Assembly: GCA_009912175.1 (NCBI GenBank)
Contig: WNDQ01000008.1
Span: forward strand, 1 to 64,000
Direction: 5' to 3'
Source of the DNA: Paracidovorax wautersii
GTDB lineage: Bacteria > Pseudomonadota > Gammaproteobacteria > Burkholderiales > Burkholderiaceae_C
DNA length: 64,000 nt
Below the pieces are notes generated by a model. The model saw nothing but the letters and a program-made list of their open reading frames with translations. It did not search any database and was not told the origin of the DNA. This document shows positions 16,252-27,718 of this stretch, piece by piece (the stretch's first letter is position 1; the number at the start of each line of letters is the position of its first letter). A program made the position numbers and the translations under genes.

Positions 16252-17001
16252 ATGCACGTGACCCCGAAACGTCTGTCCGACTTCAAAGTCCTCGCTTTCG
16301 ACACCTACGGCACCCTGATCGACTGGGAAACCGGCATCTACCAAAGCCTGCTGCCCTTGATCGAGCAGGCCGGCCTGCAGGCGCACCCGCGCGACGCCAT
16401 CCTGGAAACCTTCGCGCGGCACGAGGCCGACCAGCAGACGCAGACGCCGGACATGGTCTACATGCAACTGCTGGCCGTCGTCTACCACCGGCTGGCGCGC
16501 GAATGGGGCGTGCAGGTGAGCGCCGAGGCGGCCAACACCTTCGGCGCCTCGGTGCCCGACTGGCCCGAGTTCACCGACTCGCCGCATGCGCTGCAGTATC
16601 TGAAGCGGCACTTTCGCATCGTCACGCTCACCAACTGCGACCGCCTGTCCTACCGCGGCAGCAACCTGCGGCTGCGCGTGGCGTTCGATGGCATCTACAC
16701 CGCGCAGGACATCGGCTCGTACAAGCCCAACCCGCGCAATTTCGACTACCTGCTCCAGCGCCTGCAGGACGACTTCGGCCTGGGCCCGGGCGACGTGCTG
16801 CACACCGCGCAAAGCCTGTTCCACGACCACGCGCCGGCCAACGCCTTCGGGCTGGCCAGCGCCTGGATCGACCGCCGCCATGCCAACGAAGGCTGGGGCG
16901 CGACGCTGCCGCCGGCTGGATCGCCGCGCTGGGACTTCCGCTTCGACAGCCTGCTGGCGATGGCGCGCGCCCACCAGGCCGAGCAGGCAGTGGCTTCGTA
17001 A
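16252..17001 (+). CDS. Haloacid dehalogenase type II (HAD superfamily hydrolase)
   Basis: The protein has 249 residues. The HAD nucleophile D17 lies in LAFDTYGTLIDW, followed by motif II (TLTNCD), motif III Lys in SYKPNPRNF and a late acidic motif region (HTAQSLFHDHAPA). The DTYGTL start is characteristic of L-2-haloacid dehalogenases, which hydrolyse 2-haloalkanoic acids, but many members act on other substrates. The start is the ATG at 16252. It follows the AraC gene by 62 bases, and co-transcription is possible. Confidence 0.82.
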   Translation: MHVTPKRLSDFKVLAFDTYGTLIDWETGIYQSLLPLIEQAGLQAHPRDAILETFARHEADQQTQTPDMVYMQLLAVVYHRLAREWGVQVSAEAANTFGASVPDWPEFTDSPHALQYLKRHFRIVTLTNCDRLSYRGSNLRLRVAFDGIYTAQDIGSYKPNPRNFDYLLQRLQDDFGLGPGDVLHTAQSLFHDHAPANAFGLASAWIDRRHANEGWGATLPPAGSPRWDFRFDSLLAMARAHQAEQAVAS

Positions 17002-17072
17002 GCTGTTGATTTTGCTGGCCGATATGGGTGAGGGACGGGCGGTTTCCACGGGGAAAAAACGGGGCGGCGTTA

Positions 17073-17078
17073 TATAAT
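17073..17078 (+). promoter_or_regulatory. Likely -10 element of the alaS promoter
   Basis: TATAAT lies about 100 bases before the alaS start, in an otherwise GC-rich gap. No good -35 hexamer is visible at 16-18 bases. The transcript would have a leader of roughly 90 nucleotides. Confidence 0.4.
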
Positions 17079-17176
17079 CCGAGGTTTACCGTATCACCCC
17101 TCACCTCTGGCCGGCAGCGATGCAGGGCTGGCGTTTCGCCAGTCTTGCGGTGTCCGGGCGGAACAGAAAGTCCCGG

Positions 17177-19785
<2,609 letters not shown>

Positions 19786-19789
<4 letters not shown>

Positions 19790-20643
19790 CGGCGCCCGAC
19801 TACGAACTGGCGCTCGAGCAGCACGCGGCGCTGGTCGCGCGCATCGACGCCATCGTCGCTGCCTCCGACAAGCGTGTTCACAAACTGCACGGCGGCCGCG
19901 ATCTGGCCGAGTTGCCCGAGGGCGCGGTGGTCTGGGTCAAGCGGGCCGAGCCGCCGCACCCCAGCGGCCTCATCGGGCTGTACAACCTGGTGATGACGCC
20001 GGTGCCGCTGCTGCGCTCGGTGCCCAACCGGGGCGGCGTGGCCGCGCTCGACAACGAAAGCCGCCGGCTGCGCGCGCTGGCCGCGCAGGATGTGCCGGTG
20101 CCGCAGGTGGTGGCGCAGGGCGCGCAATGGCTGGCCACGGCCGACGCGGGCGCCGAGCCGCTGCAGGCGCGCCTGGACCGGCTGCTGCACGCGCGCGACG
20201 ACAGCGGCATTCTTTCGGCCTGGAAGCAGGGCCTGCGCGCGATCGCCAATGCGCACGCGCGTGGCGCCTACCTCAGCCAGTGCTTCGCGCGCAACATGGT
20301 GGTGGGGCCGAACGACCGCATCCATTTCATCGACTTCGAGGAAGACCCGGGCGAAGTCATGACCGTGGCGCAGGCGCAGGTGCGCGACTGGGCGCTCTAC
20401 GTGCACTCGACCGCCTTCTTCCTGCAGCAGCGCGAACCGGCCGCCGCGGCCATGGCGTCAGCCATTGCCGCGGCCGAGGCCGAGGTCCGCACCATGCTGG
20501 TCAAGCTCATGCGCCGCTTGCGCTGGCTGCTGGCACTGGTGCCCGATGCGGCCTGGCTGGGACGCGACATCGCGCGGGCACGCGCAGCCGGCTTGCTGCT
20601 GGGCGCGGTGCTCAAGAACCTGGAGAGCACCGGGCGGGCCTGA
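19786..20643 (+). CDS. Protein-kinase-fold protein, function unknown
   Basis: The 285-residue protein has features of the kinase/phosphotransferase fold: Lys in VWVKRAEPP (strand 3), Glu in [12 protein letters not shown] (helix C), a catalytic-loop-like [18 protein letters not shown] with the expected Asn, and FIDFEEDP in place of DFG. The pattern resembles Kdo/LPS-kinase or BUD32-like enzymes. The C-terminal third is helical, with a hydrophobic stretch ([15 protein letters not shown]). The GTG start overlaps the alaS stop by four bases, so translation is coupled. Its substrate cannot be told; a lipid, sugar or small molecule at the inner membrane is plausible. Confidence 0.7.
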
Positions 20644-20693
20644 CAACGGCCACTTGGTGGTGCGGCGCGCCGGGCGATGCCTTGGCGCTGCCA

Positions 20694-20715
20694 GGAGCGC
20701 CTGCTTCAGCGCTCC
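20694..20715. terminator. Weak stem-loop between convergent genes
   Basis: GGAGCGC and GCGCTCC form a 7-base stem with an 8-base loop in the 99-base gap between the kinase-fold gene (plus) and trmB (minus). On the plus strand it is followed by GGTTT only, so termination strength is doubtful. Confidence 0.3.
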
Positions 20716-20742
20716 GGTTTCGCCGGCGTGGCGATCATCCGA

Positions 20743-21507
20743 TCAGGCGCGGCGCTGGAACACCAGATCCCACACCCCATGCCCCAGCCGCAGGCCGCGG
20801 TTCTCGAACTTGGTGAGCGGGCGGTAGTCCGGCTTGTCGGCATAGCCGCCCGCGCTGGTGGCCGTGTTGGCCAGCAGCGGCTCGGCCGAGATCACTTCCA
20901 GCATCTGCTGGGCATAAGGCTCCCAGTCCGTCGCGCAATGCAGGTAGCCGCCCGCCTGCAGATGGCGCGCCAGGTTGTGCACCAGCGGCGGCTGGATCAG
21001 GCGGCGCTTGTGGTGGCGCTTCTTGTGCCACGGATCGGGAAAGAACAGATGCACACCGGCCAGGCTGCCATCGGCCAGCATGTGGTCCAGCACCTCGACC
21101 GCATCGTGCTGCACGATGCGGATGTTGGTGATGCCCTGCTCGCCAATGCGTTTGAGCAAGGCGCCCACGCCGGGTTCGTGCACCTCGCAGCACAGAAAAT
21201 TGACCTCGGGCTTCAGACGCGCAATGTGCGCGGTCGCCTCGCCCATGCCAAACCCAATCTCCAGCACCGTCGGCGCACTGCGCCCGAAGGCCTGCGCCAG
21301 ATCCAGTGGCTGCCCGGTATAGGCCTGCAGAAACTGCGGCCCCAGCGTCTCGAACGCCTTGGCCTGCCCCGTGGTCGTGCGCCCGGCCCGGCGCACAAAA
21401 CTCTTGATGCGTTTGGGATGAGCCACGCCCTCGGGCGCGCTGCTGCTCTCGCCCTCGCGCGGCAGGTCGGGGGTGTCGTCGGTGGGGCGGTCGATGGAGT
21501 CGGTCAC
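20743..21507 (-). CDS. trmB: tRNA (guanine-N7-)-methyltransferase
   Basis: The protein has about 254 residues. The SAM-binding motif [10 protein letters not shown], the acidic strand end in CCEVHEPG and the family signature [16 protein letters not shown] are all present, as is the C-terminal TKFENRG segment. TrmB makes m7G46 in the variable loop of many tRNAs. I place the start at the GTG at 21507 (VTDSIDRP), since the residues upstream of it look unlike the family; an ATG at 21573 is in frame and cannot be excluded. An N-terminal tail of about 25 residues rich in Asp, Pro and Ser precedes the core. Confidence 0.92.
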   Translation of the reverse strand: MTDSIDRPTDDTPDLPREGESSSAPEGVAHPKRIKSFVRRAGRTTTGQAKAFETLGPQFLQAYTGQPLDLAQAFGRSAPTVLEIGFGMGEATAHIARLKPEVNFLCCEVHEPGVGALLKRIGEQGITNIRIVQHDAVEVLDHMLADGSLAGVHLFFPDPWHKKRHHKRRLIQPPLVHNLARHLQAGGYLHCATDWEPYAQQMLEVISAEPLLANTATSAGGYADKPDYRPLTKFENRGLRLGHGVWDLVFQRRA

Positions 21508-21627
21508 GGCGCGGTGGGGCAAGGGGAAGAAGGGCGGGCGTATGAAGAAGGCCCGACAAGCGTCGCAGCGCATCTCGGGCCAAAGGGCGCTATTTTAGTG
21601 AAGTCTGTTGAACGGACGGATTTGCAG

Positions 21628-21656
21628 ATCGTCGCTTTTTAGGCAACAATCGTCGC
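21628..21656. promoter_or_regulatory. Direct repeat ATCGTCGC x2 at the start of the MNT-HEPN pair
   Basis: ATCGTCGC occurs at 21628-21635 and again at 21649-21656, exactly 21 bases apart, which is two helical turns on one face of the DNA. The second copy ends three bases before the ATG of the MNT gene. A TTTGCA/AACAAT pair (21621/21645, spacing 18) would be a weak promoter overlapped by the repeats. No ribosome site precedes the ATG, so the mRNA could be nearly leaderless. Autorepression by the HTH of the antitoxin is the natural guess. Confidence 0.45.
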
Positions 21657-21659
21657 CAA

Positions 21660-22286
21660 ATGAGCAACACTTCCTTGATGGACCAACTGTTCCCCGCCGC
21701 GCGACAGCGCGTGCTGGCGGTCTTGTTGTTGCAGCCGCAGTCGGCCTTCCATCTGCGGGAACTGGCCCGGCTGACGGGTAGCCACGCCGGCACGCTGGCG
21801 CGCGAGGTGGACAAGCTGGCGCAGACCGGCCTGCTGCTGCGCGGTGAGCAGGGCAACCAGGTGCGCTACCAGGCGAATACGCGCCACCCGCTGTTTGCCG
21901 ATCTGGCGGCGCTTTTTCGCAAGACGCATGGTGTGGTGCCCGCGCTGCGCGAGGCACTGGCGCCGCTGGATGGACAGATCCGGTTGGCGCTGGTCTTTGG
22001 GTCGATGGCGCGTGCAACGGCTTCGGCGGGCAGCGATGTGGATGTGCTGGTGCTGGGCAGCGTGGGTTTCGTGGAGCTGGTTCAGGCCCTGTTTCCGCTG
22101 CATGCCGCGCTGGGCCGCGAGGTCAACCCGGTGCTCTATACCCCTGAGGAGTTCGCCGCGCGTGCGCGTGGCGGTGATGCATTCGCGCGCGACGTGCTGG
22201 CCAAGCCCCAACTGTTTGTGAAGGGAGATGCGCATGAGCTTGCAGAACTTGCTGGCGATCGGGCAATTGCAGTCCCATCAACCTGA
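21660..22286 (+). CDS. HTH-fused nucleotidyltransferase (MNT-type antitoxin candidate)
   Basis: The protein has 208 residues. Residues about 12-75 form a winged helix-turn-helix (FHLRELARLTGSHAGTLAREVDKL, then a wing). Residues about 105-135 hold the minimal nucleotidyltransferase signature GS-x10-D-x-D: G114-S115, D126, D128. A likely third acidic residue is E154. MNT proteins paired with HEPN partners act as antitoxins by AMPylating the HEPN toxin, as shown for the SO_3165/SO_3166 pair. Fusion to a DNA-binding domain suggests it also represses its own promoter. It overlaps the HEPN gene by 53 bases. Confidence 0.82.
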   Translation: MSNTSLMDQLFPAARQRVLAVLLLQPQSAFHLRELARLTGSHAGTLAREVDKLAQTGLLLRGEQGNQVRYQANTRHPLFADLAALFRKTHGVVPALREALAPLDGQIRLALVFGSMARATASAGSDVDVLVLGSVGFVELVQALFPLHAALGREVNPVLYTPEEFAARARGGDAFARDVLAKPQLFVKGDAHELAELAGDRAIAVPST

Positions 22287-22683
22287 CGCGGCAGGCATGG
22301 CCAAGCTGCTGCAGGCGGCCCGGCGCAACCTGGCGGATGCGGCCATTGAGCAGGTCAGCGCCGACAACCGTTTTGATGCGGCCTACAAATGCATCATGCA
22401 GTGCGCCATGCTGGGTCTGTGGGCCAATGGCTACCGCACCTCGACCAGCAAGCCCGGCCATCACCAGACGGCCGTCCAGAGTCTGGGGCTGACGATGGGT
22501 GTGGCGCAACCGGACATCATCGTGCTCGATGCGCTGCGCAGGCAGCGCAACGTGAGCGACTACGAAGGCGACCCCGTTTCCACGGCGACGCTGCAGGCTT
22601 GTATTGCACAGGCGGCCCGGTTGCTGGCCCATGCCGAGCAGTGGCTGCTTGCCCACCGCACCGACCTGTCGAGCCCGCCCTGA
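22234..22683 (+). CDS. HEPN-domain protein (toxin candidate partnered with MNT)
   Basis: This 149-residue, mostly helical protein contains the HEPN-like active segment R102-R-Q-R-N106-V-S-D109-Y110. The usual HEPN motif is R-x(4-6)-H; here Asp stands where His is common, and a Tyr follows, the type of residue that MNT partners AMPylate. The sequence is closest in style to the SAV_6107-like HEPN group, where an R-N-x-x-D-Y pattern is usual (from memory). I start it at the ATG at 22234, since GGGAG is six bases upstream; the ATG at 22228 directly abuts that site. Probable RNase toxin, or a regulator if the D-for-H form is not catalytic. Confidence 0.75.
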   Translation: MSLQNLLAIGQLQSHQPDAAGMAKLLQAARRNLADAAIEQVSADNRFDAAYKCIMQCAMLGLWANGYRTSTSKPGHHQTAVQSLGLTMGVAQPDIIVLDALRRQRNVSDYEGDPVSTATLQACIAQAARLLAHAEQWLLAHRTDLSSPP

Positions 22684-22764
22684 GTCTCCATCAGTGCCAC
22701 GGCTTCGAGATCTGAAACCCGCACCCGCCCGCCTCGTCATCTGCATCGACCACGCGCGCCCCCA

Positions 22765-24111
22765 TCAATCGCGCCGCACCTGTGGCGGTGTACGCCGCAG
22801 GTGCGTGGGCACGTAGCGGTCGGCCTGCACGTCGGGCGTGATGCCGTGTGTGAAGACCTCGTCGGTGATGGGCAGGAACTGGGTGTCGAACTGTTCCCAC
22901 AGTGCTTTCAGGCGCGCGAAGTCGTGCGGGCGGCGGTCCTTGAGGTTGGCGCGTTCGCGCACGTCGGTGACGACGTCGAACAGGAATTCGTTGTCGTTGA
23001 TGCGCAGGTACTTGAGGTCGCCGTCGCGCAGGGCGCGTTGGGACTGCGCCTTGTAGCGCCAGTACAGGGTGCGCGGATGCGGCGGGGCCTGGCCTTCGAG
23101 GATGGGCAGGATGTTTTCGCCGTCGCTGGGGTAGTCGGGGTGCGGCGCGGCGCCGGCGGCGGCCAGCAGTGTGGGCAGCCAGTCGGCGGTGATGGTGACC
23201 TGCTCCTGCACCTGCGGCGCCAGGCGCGCGCGCCAGCGCAGCAGCGTGGGCACACGCAGGCCGCCTTCGAGCAGTTCGGTCTTCTGGCCGATGAAGGGCC
23301 AGTTCTGTGAGAAACGTTCGCCGCCGTTGTCGCTGGTGAAGACGACGAGGGTGTTGTCGCCCTGGCCGCTGGCCTCGACGGCGGCCAGCACCTGGCCCAC
23401 GGCGGCGTCGAGCGCCTGCACGATCTCGGCGTATTTCTTGAGGCTGCCGCCGTCGGCGTGGAACAGGTCCTTGATGTCGCGCGAGACGGCTTCGTCGCCG
23501 GGCCCTTCCCACGGCCAGTGCGGCGCGGTGAAGTGCAGCGACAAAAAGAAGGGCGCGCTGCCGGCCGGGCGTTGTTCGATGTAACGCGTGGCCTCGTCGG
23601 CCAGGATCTGCGTGTAGTAGCCGGTGCGCTCGACCGGCACGTCGCCTTCCCACAGGTCGGGCGCGAGGTGCTCGCCCACGCCGGGCTTGTGCGTGAAGTA
23701 GTCGATGGCGCCGGCGTGGTTGCCGAAGAAGCTGTCGTAGCCGCTCTTGAGCGGGCCGTACTGCGGTGGGCGGCCCAGATGCCATTTGCCGATCAGCGCC
23801 GTGTCGTAGCCCTGCGCCTTGAGCAGCGAGGGCAGCGTGGGATGCTCGGGCGGCAGACCCAGGCCGTCGGCCACACGCACCAGCGGTTCTTCAAGGCCGC
23901 CGGGCAGGCGGTACTGGTAGCGGCCGGTGATGAGCGCAAACCGTGTGGCCGAGCACACGGCCGAGTTGGCATAGGCCTGCGTGAAACGCACGCCTTCGCC
24001 GGCCAGGCGGTCGAGGTGGGGTGTGTCGAAATCGGTCTGGCCGTAGACGCCGAGGTCGGCCCAGCCAAGGTCGTCGGCCAGGATAAAAAGAATGTTGGGT
24101 GAGGTGCTCAT
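22765..24111 (-). CDS. Type I sulfatase (arylsulfatase-like)
   Basis: The protein has 448 residues. It begins with the metal-binding LADDLGW (D13, D14) and has the formylglycine motif at C53-S-A-T-R57, then TGRYQYR. The motif is C-x-A-T-R rather than the common C-x-P-S-R, a tolerated variant. Further metal and active-site features are GKWHLG, HFTAPHWPW and TSDNGG. There is no signal peptide, so the enzyme is cytoplasmic and cleaves imported sulfate esters to supply sulfur. It starts nine bases after the ATPase stop and is last in the transport operon, matching ats clusters of pseudomonads. Confidence 0.9.
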   Translation of the reverse strand: MSTSPNILFILADDLGWADLGVYGQTDFDTPHLDRLAGEGVRFTQAYANSAVCSATRFALITGRYQYRLPGGLEEPLVRVADGLGLPPEHPTLPSLLKAQGYDTALIGKWHLGRPPQYGPLKSGYDSFFGNHAGAIDYFTHKPGVGEHLAPDLWEGDVPVERTGYYTQILADEATRYIEQRPAGSAPFFLSLHFTAPHWPWEGPGDEAVSRDIKDLFHADGGSLKKYAEIVQALDAAVGQVLAAVEASGQGDNTLVVFTSDNGGERFSQNWPFIGQKTELLEGGLRVPTLLRWRARLAPQVQEQVTITADWLPTLLAAAGAAPHPDYPSDGENILPILEGQAPPHPRTLYWRYKAQSQRALRDGDLKYLRINDNEFLFDVVTDVRERANLKDRRPHDFARLKALWEQFDTQFLPITDEVFTHGITPDVQADRYVPTHLRRTPPQVRRD

Positions 24112-24120
24112 GGCGGTGTT

Positions 24121-24906
24121 TCAGGCGGGTTGGGCTTGCGTGGTGAGCTGTTCGACCAGGCCAGCCGCATGGGCCTGGAAGGCGGCCGAGTTGCGCTCGC
24201 GCGGCTGGGGCAGGGCGACGTCCACGATGTCGCGGATGCGGCCCGGGCGCGGTTCCATGACGACCACGCGGTCGGCCAGGAAGACGGCTTCGTCCACGTC
24301 GTGCGTGACCAGCAGTGTGGTGATGGTGCGGCGCGCGCGGATGCGCAGCAGCTCTTCCTGCATCTGGCGGCGCGTGAGCGCGTCCAGCGCGCCGAAGGGC
24401 TCGTCGAGCAGCAGGATGCGCGGGCTGGCGACCAGGCCGCGCGCGATGGCCACACGCTGCGACATGCCGCCCGACAGCTGATGCGGCAACGCCTGCTCGA
24501 AGCCCTGCAGGCCGACCAGCTCGATGTGCTCCTGCACGCGGCGGGCCTTGTCGGCCTCGGGCAGGGCCTCGTTGATCAGGCCCAGCGCGATGTTCTGGCG
24601 CACGGTGAGCCAAGGAAACAGGCGATGCTCCTGGAACACGATGCCGCGGTCGGCGCCGATGCCGGCCAGCGGCTGGCCGGCAACGTCGATGCGGCCGTCG
24701 AAGCGGGTGTCCAGGCCCATCAGCAGGCGCAGCAGCGTGGACTTGCCGCAGCCGCTGGCGCCCACGATGGCGACGAACTCGCCTTCGCGGATCGACAGCG
24801 ACACGTCGCGCAGCGCCTCGAAGGGGCGGCCGTCGACGACGAACCGTTTGCCGACCTGGCGGAACTCGACGGCCGGCGCCGGAGTCAGGGACGAGGAAGA
24901 AGTCAT
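24121..24906 (-). CDS. ABC transporter ATP-binding protein (SsuB/AtsC-like)
   Basis: The protein has 261 residues. It has Walker A GASGCGKSTLL, Q-loop VFQEHRLFPWL, signature HQLSGGMSQRVAIARGL, Walker B ILLLDEPFGALD and H-loop VTHDVDEA, all intact. The QEHRLFPW and DVDEAVFL segments are typical of the sulfonate/nitrate/taurine group. Its ATG overlaps the permease stop by four bases. It drives import of sulfate esters or sulfonates for the downstream sulfatase. Confidence 0.92.
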   Translation of the reverse strand: MTSSSSLTPAPAVEFRQVGKRFVVDGRPFEALRDVSLSIREGEFVAIVGASGCGKSTLLRLLMGLDTRFDGRIDVAGQPLAGIGADRGIVFQEHRLFPWLTVRQNIALGLINEALPEADKARRVQEHIELVGLQGFEQALPHQLSGGMSQRVAIARGLVASPRILLLDEPFGALDALTRRQMQEELLRIRARRTITTLLVTHDVDEAVFLADRVVVMEPRPGRIRDIVDVALPQPRERNSAAFQAHAAGLVEQLTTQAQPA

Positions 24907-26501
24907 GTGTTTCTCCAGCGCTGCAGCCGGTTTTCAAGCCAGCGGCCCGCAGCATTGAGCAGCGCGCCTGTCAGGCTCACCAGCAGCAGGCCCGCGAAGA
25001 TGGTGTCGACGTTCATGAGCTGCTGCGCGTTGATCATGAGGCTGCCGATGCCGATGCTCGACGCCATGAAGTACTCGGCGCCGATGGTCGCCAGCCAGCC
25101 GTAGACCAGCGCCAGCCGCAGCCCGGCGAAGATGCTGGATGCCGTGCCCGGCAGCACCAGGAAACGCAGCCGCTGAACAAAGCCCAGGCGCAGCACGCGT
25201 GCGGTTTCGACCAGCGGCTGCGGCAGGTTCTGCACGCCGCGATGGGTGGCAAAGAAAGTCGGGAAGAAGGTGGCGATGGCCACGAACAGCACACGCGAGG
25301 CTTCGCCGTTGCCGGCCCAGGCTGTCAGCAAGGGCAGCCAGGCGAACACCGCGATTTGGCGCAGCACGTTGAGCGTGGGCGCCAGCACGCGGCCCGTGGA
25401 CAGCGACAGCCCGCAGGCCAGTCCGGTCGCCAGGCCCGCGGCCACGCCCCACAGCAGGCCTTGCGCGTAGCGCGACAGGCTGTGCGCCATGGCGCGGCCG
25501 AAGTCGCTGGCCAGCAGGTCGCCGCCCGAAAAACCCTGCTGCAGCGCGGCCCAGACGGCCGCTGGCGCCGGCACGTCGCGCGTGTCGACCCAGCCCAGGC
25601 CGGTGGCGGCCAACCACAGCGCGGCCAGCAGCGCCGGCAGCAGCCAGGGCCACAAACTCCAGCCCAGCGCGGAGGTGTGGTGGCGCGCCAGGGCCGGGCG
25701 CGGCCAGCGCACCAGGCGGTCGTCCAGGTGCTGCAGCGCCCATTCCATGACCAGGCCGAGCACACCGATCACGGCCATGCAGACAAAAACGATGTCGAGC
25801 TGGAACATCTGCCGGCCCCACACCATCAGGTAGCCGATGCCCTCGGACGAGGCCAGCAGCTCGACCACGACCAGCGTCTTCCAGCTCGACGACAACGCCA
25901 GGCGCACGCCTGTCATGATGGCCGGCAGTGCAGCCGGCAGCTCCAGCCGCAGCAGGCGCTGCAGCGGTGACAGGCGCAGGGCGCGCGCGGCCTCGCGCAG
26001 TTGCGGCGAAACGTCGCGGATGCCGGCCTGGGTGTGCACCAGCACCGGCACCAGCGCGGCGTTGAAGATGAGGGTGATCTTGAGCGCGTCGCCGATGCCC
26101 AGGTAGACCATCAGCACCGGGATCAGCGCCAGGTTGGGCACTTGCGCCCAGACGATGAGCGTGGGGTAGAGCAGCGACTCGGCACGCCGGCTCAGGCCGG
26201 TCAGCGCGCCCAGCGCCAGGCCGAGCAAGCTGCCAATGACCAGGCCCAGCGCCAGCCGCGACAGGCTGGCGGCGATGTGGCCGCCCAGGTCGGTGGCGGC
26301 CAGTTCGGCGGCGGTGCGGGCCACCAGCGCGGGCGCGGGCAGGATCTGCGGCGACATCCACTGGCCGTGGACGGCGGCGAACCACAGCGCCAGCAGCGCG
26401 GCGGGCAGCAGCCAGGGTGACAGTCGCGCCAGCAAGGTCGCGAGGCGCGCGGTGCCGGGCAGCGCCGGTGTCGCGGGATTCAAAAGCGGATAGGAACTCA
26501 T
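24903..26501 (-). CDS. Double-length ABC permease (two SsuC-like domains in one chain)
   Basis: The 532-residue protein contains two full BPD_transp_1 domains. The first half has LALGLVIGSLLGLALGAL and an EAA-like loop (LREAARALRLSPLQRLLRLELPAALPAI). The second half repeats this (LVETARVLRLGFVQRLRFLVLPGTASSI). Each half has five to six membrane helices, so one polypeptide replaces the usual permease dimer. It lies between the receptor and the ATPase in the sulfate-ester operon; the start at 26501 is 38 bases after the receptor stop. Confidence 0.9.
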   Translation of the reverse strand: MSSYPLLNPATPALPGTARLATLLARLSPWLLPAALLALWFAAVHGQWMSPQILPAPALVARTAAELAATDLGGHIAASLSRLALGLVIGSLLGLALGALTGLSRRAESLLYPTLIVWAQVPNLALIPVLMVYLGIGDALKITLIFNAALVPVLVHTQAGIRDVSPQLREAARALRLSPLQRLLRLELPAALPAIMTGVRLALSSSWKTLVVVELLASSEGIGYLMVWGRQMFQLDIVFVCMAVIGVLGLVMEWALQHLDDRLVRWPRPALARHHTSALGWSLWPWLLPALLAALWLAATGLGWVDTRDVPAPAAVWAALQQGFSGGDLLASDFGRAMAHSLSRYAQGLLWGVAAGLATGLACGLSLSTGRVLAPTLNVLRQIAVFAWLPLLTAWAGNGEASRVLFVAIATFFPTFFATHRGVQNLPQPLVETARVLRLGFVQRLRFLVLPGTASSIFAGLRLALVYGWLATIGAEYFMASSIGIGSLMINAQQLMNVDTIFAGLLLVSLTGALLNAAGRWLENRLQRWRNT

Positions 26502-26539
26502 AAAAAAGCAGCGTCTTTAGGGACGTTGCTCCAAGACGC

Positions 26540-27631
26540 TTACGGCGCCTTGGCCTGGCCCTTGGCGTCATACGCCGGCCAGTAGCTTTGCAGGTTCTGC
26601 GCCGCGATGGCCTTGTCGACGAAGGTGGGCGCCAGCCAGGTCTTGACGTCGAAGTCGGCGCGGATGAGGCCCAGCGACTTGGCGGTGCTCACGCTGTCGG
26701 CGTAGCTGGTGGCGATGAAGTCGTCCAGGCGCGGGCTGAAGCGAAAACGCAGGTCGTCGCCATCGAATTCGCTTTGCAGCAGCGAAACGGGGCGGCCGCC
26801 CCGTTCGGCCCAGGCCGCCAGCAGCGCGCCGCGGTTGGCTTCGTCCGAGGCCCAGCGCGCCTGCGCCACCAGTACGTTGACGATGCGCTGGGTGGCCTCG
26901 GGGTACTGGTCGATGAAGGCCTGCGTGCCGACCAGGCCCGACTGCGTGGTGGCCTGGCGGTTCTGCAGCGTCTTGGTCGACAGGGGAATCTTGATCTGGC
27001 CGCGCTCGCGCAGCACCAGCAGGCCGCTGCCTTGCCAGGCGGCGTCGACCTGGCCGGCCGTCAGCGCCGCGCGCGCCGCCGTCCAGTCGAGGTTGACGAT
27101 CTTCAGGTCACGCTCGTGCAGGCCCACGGCGGCCAGTGCGCGGCCCAGCGCGAGCTGGTCGGCGGTGCCGCGGAACAGCGCCACACGTTTGCCCTTGAGG
27201 TCGGCCAGGCTGGTGATGGTGGCGTCGGGCGGCACGCCCAGGTAGTTGTGCGAGCCGCGCACCGCGAACAGGAAACGGGTGGGCAGGCCGCCGGCGCGGC
27301 CGATCACGGAGGCCAGGTCGCCGAGGTAGGCGAAGTCGATCTGCTGGTTGGCGAAGGCCTCGTTGATGGCGGGACCGGCGCCCTTGAAGAAACTCCACTC
27401 GACCTTCACGCCGTCCTTCTCGAATTCCTTTTCAAGGGCGCCGCGGATGTGCGCGAGGGCGATGGTGTTGTTGCCCGCGAAAGACTGGCTGCCGGCCGTC
27501 TGGTCGGGCGCGGCGATGCGGATGGTGGTGGGCAGGCCGGCCGCGAAGGCCGCGCTGGCCGAGAGCGCGACGGCCAGCGGCGCGGCCCAGCGGGCCAGGC
27601 GATTCCAGGGGCGCAGGAGCGGGGTCTTCAT
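26540..27631 (-). CDS. ABC transporter substrate-binding protein (AtsR/SsuA-like)
   Basis: The protein has 363 residues with a cleavable signal (LAVALSASAAFAA). The mature start TIRIAAPDQTAGSQSFAG, the NQQIDFAYLGDLASVIG pocket and D-L-K-G-K-R-V-A-L-F-R-G-T are usual in sulfonate/sulfate-ester receptors. First gene of the four-gene sulfur operon; it captures the ester in the periplasm and delivers it to the fused permease. Confidence 0.88.
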   Translation of the reverse strand: MKTPLLRPWNRLARWAAPLAVALSASAAFAAGLPTTIRIAAPDQTAGSQSFAGNNTIALAHIRGALEKEFEKDGVKVEWSFFKGAGPAINEAFANQQIDFAYLGDLASVIGRAGGLPTRFLFAVRGSHNYLGVPPDATITSLADLKGKRVALFRGTADQLALGRALAAVGLHERDLKIVNLDWTAARAALTAGQVDAAWQGSGLLVLRERGQIKIPLSTKTLQNRQATTQSGLVGTQAFIDQYPEATQRIVNVLVAQARWASDEANRGALLAAWAERGGRPVSLLQSEFDGDDLRFRFSPRLDDFIATSYADSVSTAKSLGLIRADFDVKTWLAPTFVDKAIAAQNLQSYWPAYDAKGQAKAP

Positions 27632-27669
27632 AACGGACGAGTCTTAGAGTTGGGGTTGATATTCCCCGG

Positions 27670-27696
27670 ATCATAGAATTCGCCGTTTCTTGAAAA
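27670..27696 (-). promoter_or_regulatory. Candidate promoter of the sulfate-ester operon
   Basis: On the minus strand TTTTCA (27696-27691) and TATGAT (27675-27670) are spaced 15 bases apart, 39 bases before the receptor start. The gap is AT-rich relative to its surroundings. The spacing is short, so the -35 call is weak. Sulfur operons of this kind are usually CysB-dependent; I cannot place a CysB site. Confidence 0.3.
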
Positions 27697-27718
27697 TCGC
27701 GTTTGCTTATGCGATTTT
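27693..27718 (-). terminator. Intrinsic terminator overlapping the end of gluQRS
   Basis: On the minus strand AAAATCGC (27718-27711) pairs with GCGATTTT (27700-27693) across a 10-base loop that contains the gluQRS stop codon (27709-27707). The descending arm ends in TTTT. It would separate gluQRS from the sulfur operon. Confidence 0.5.
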
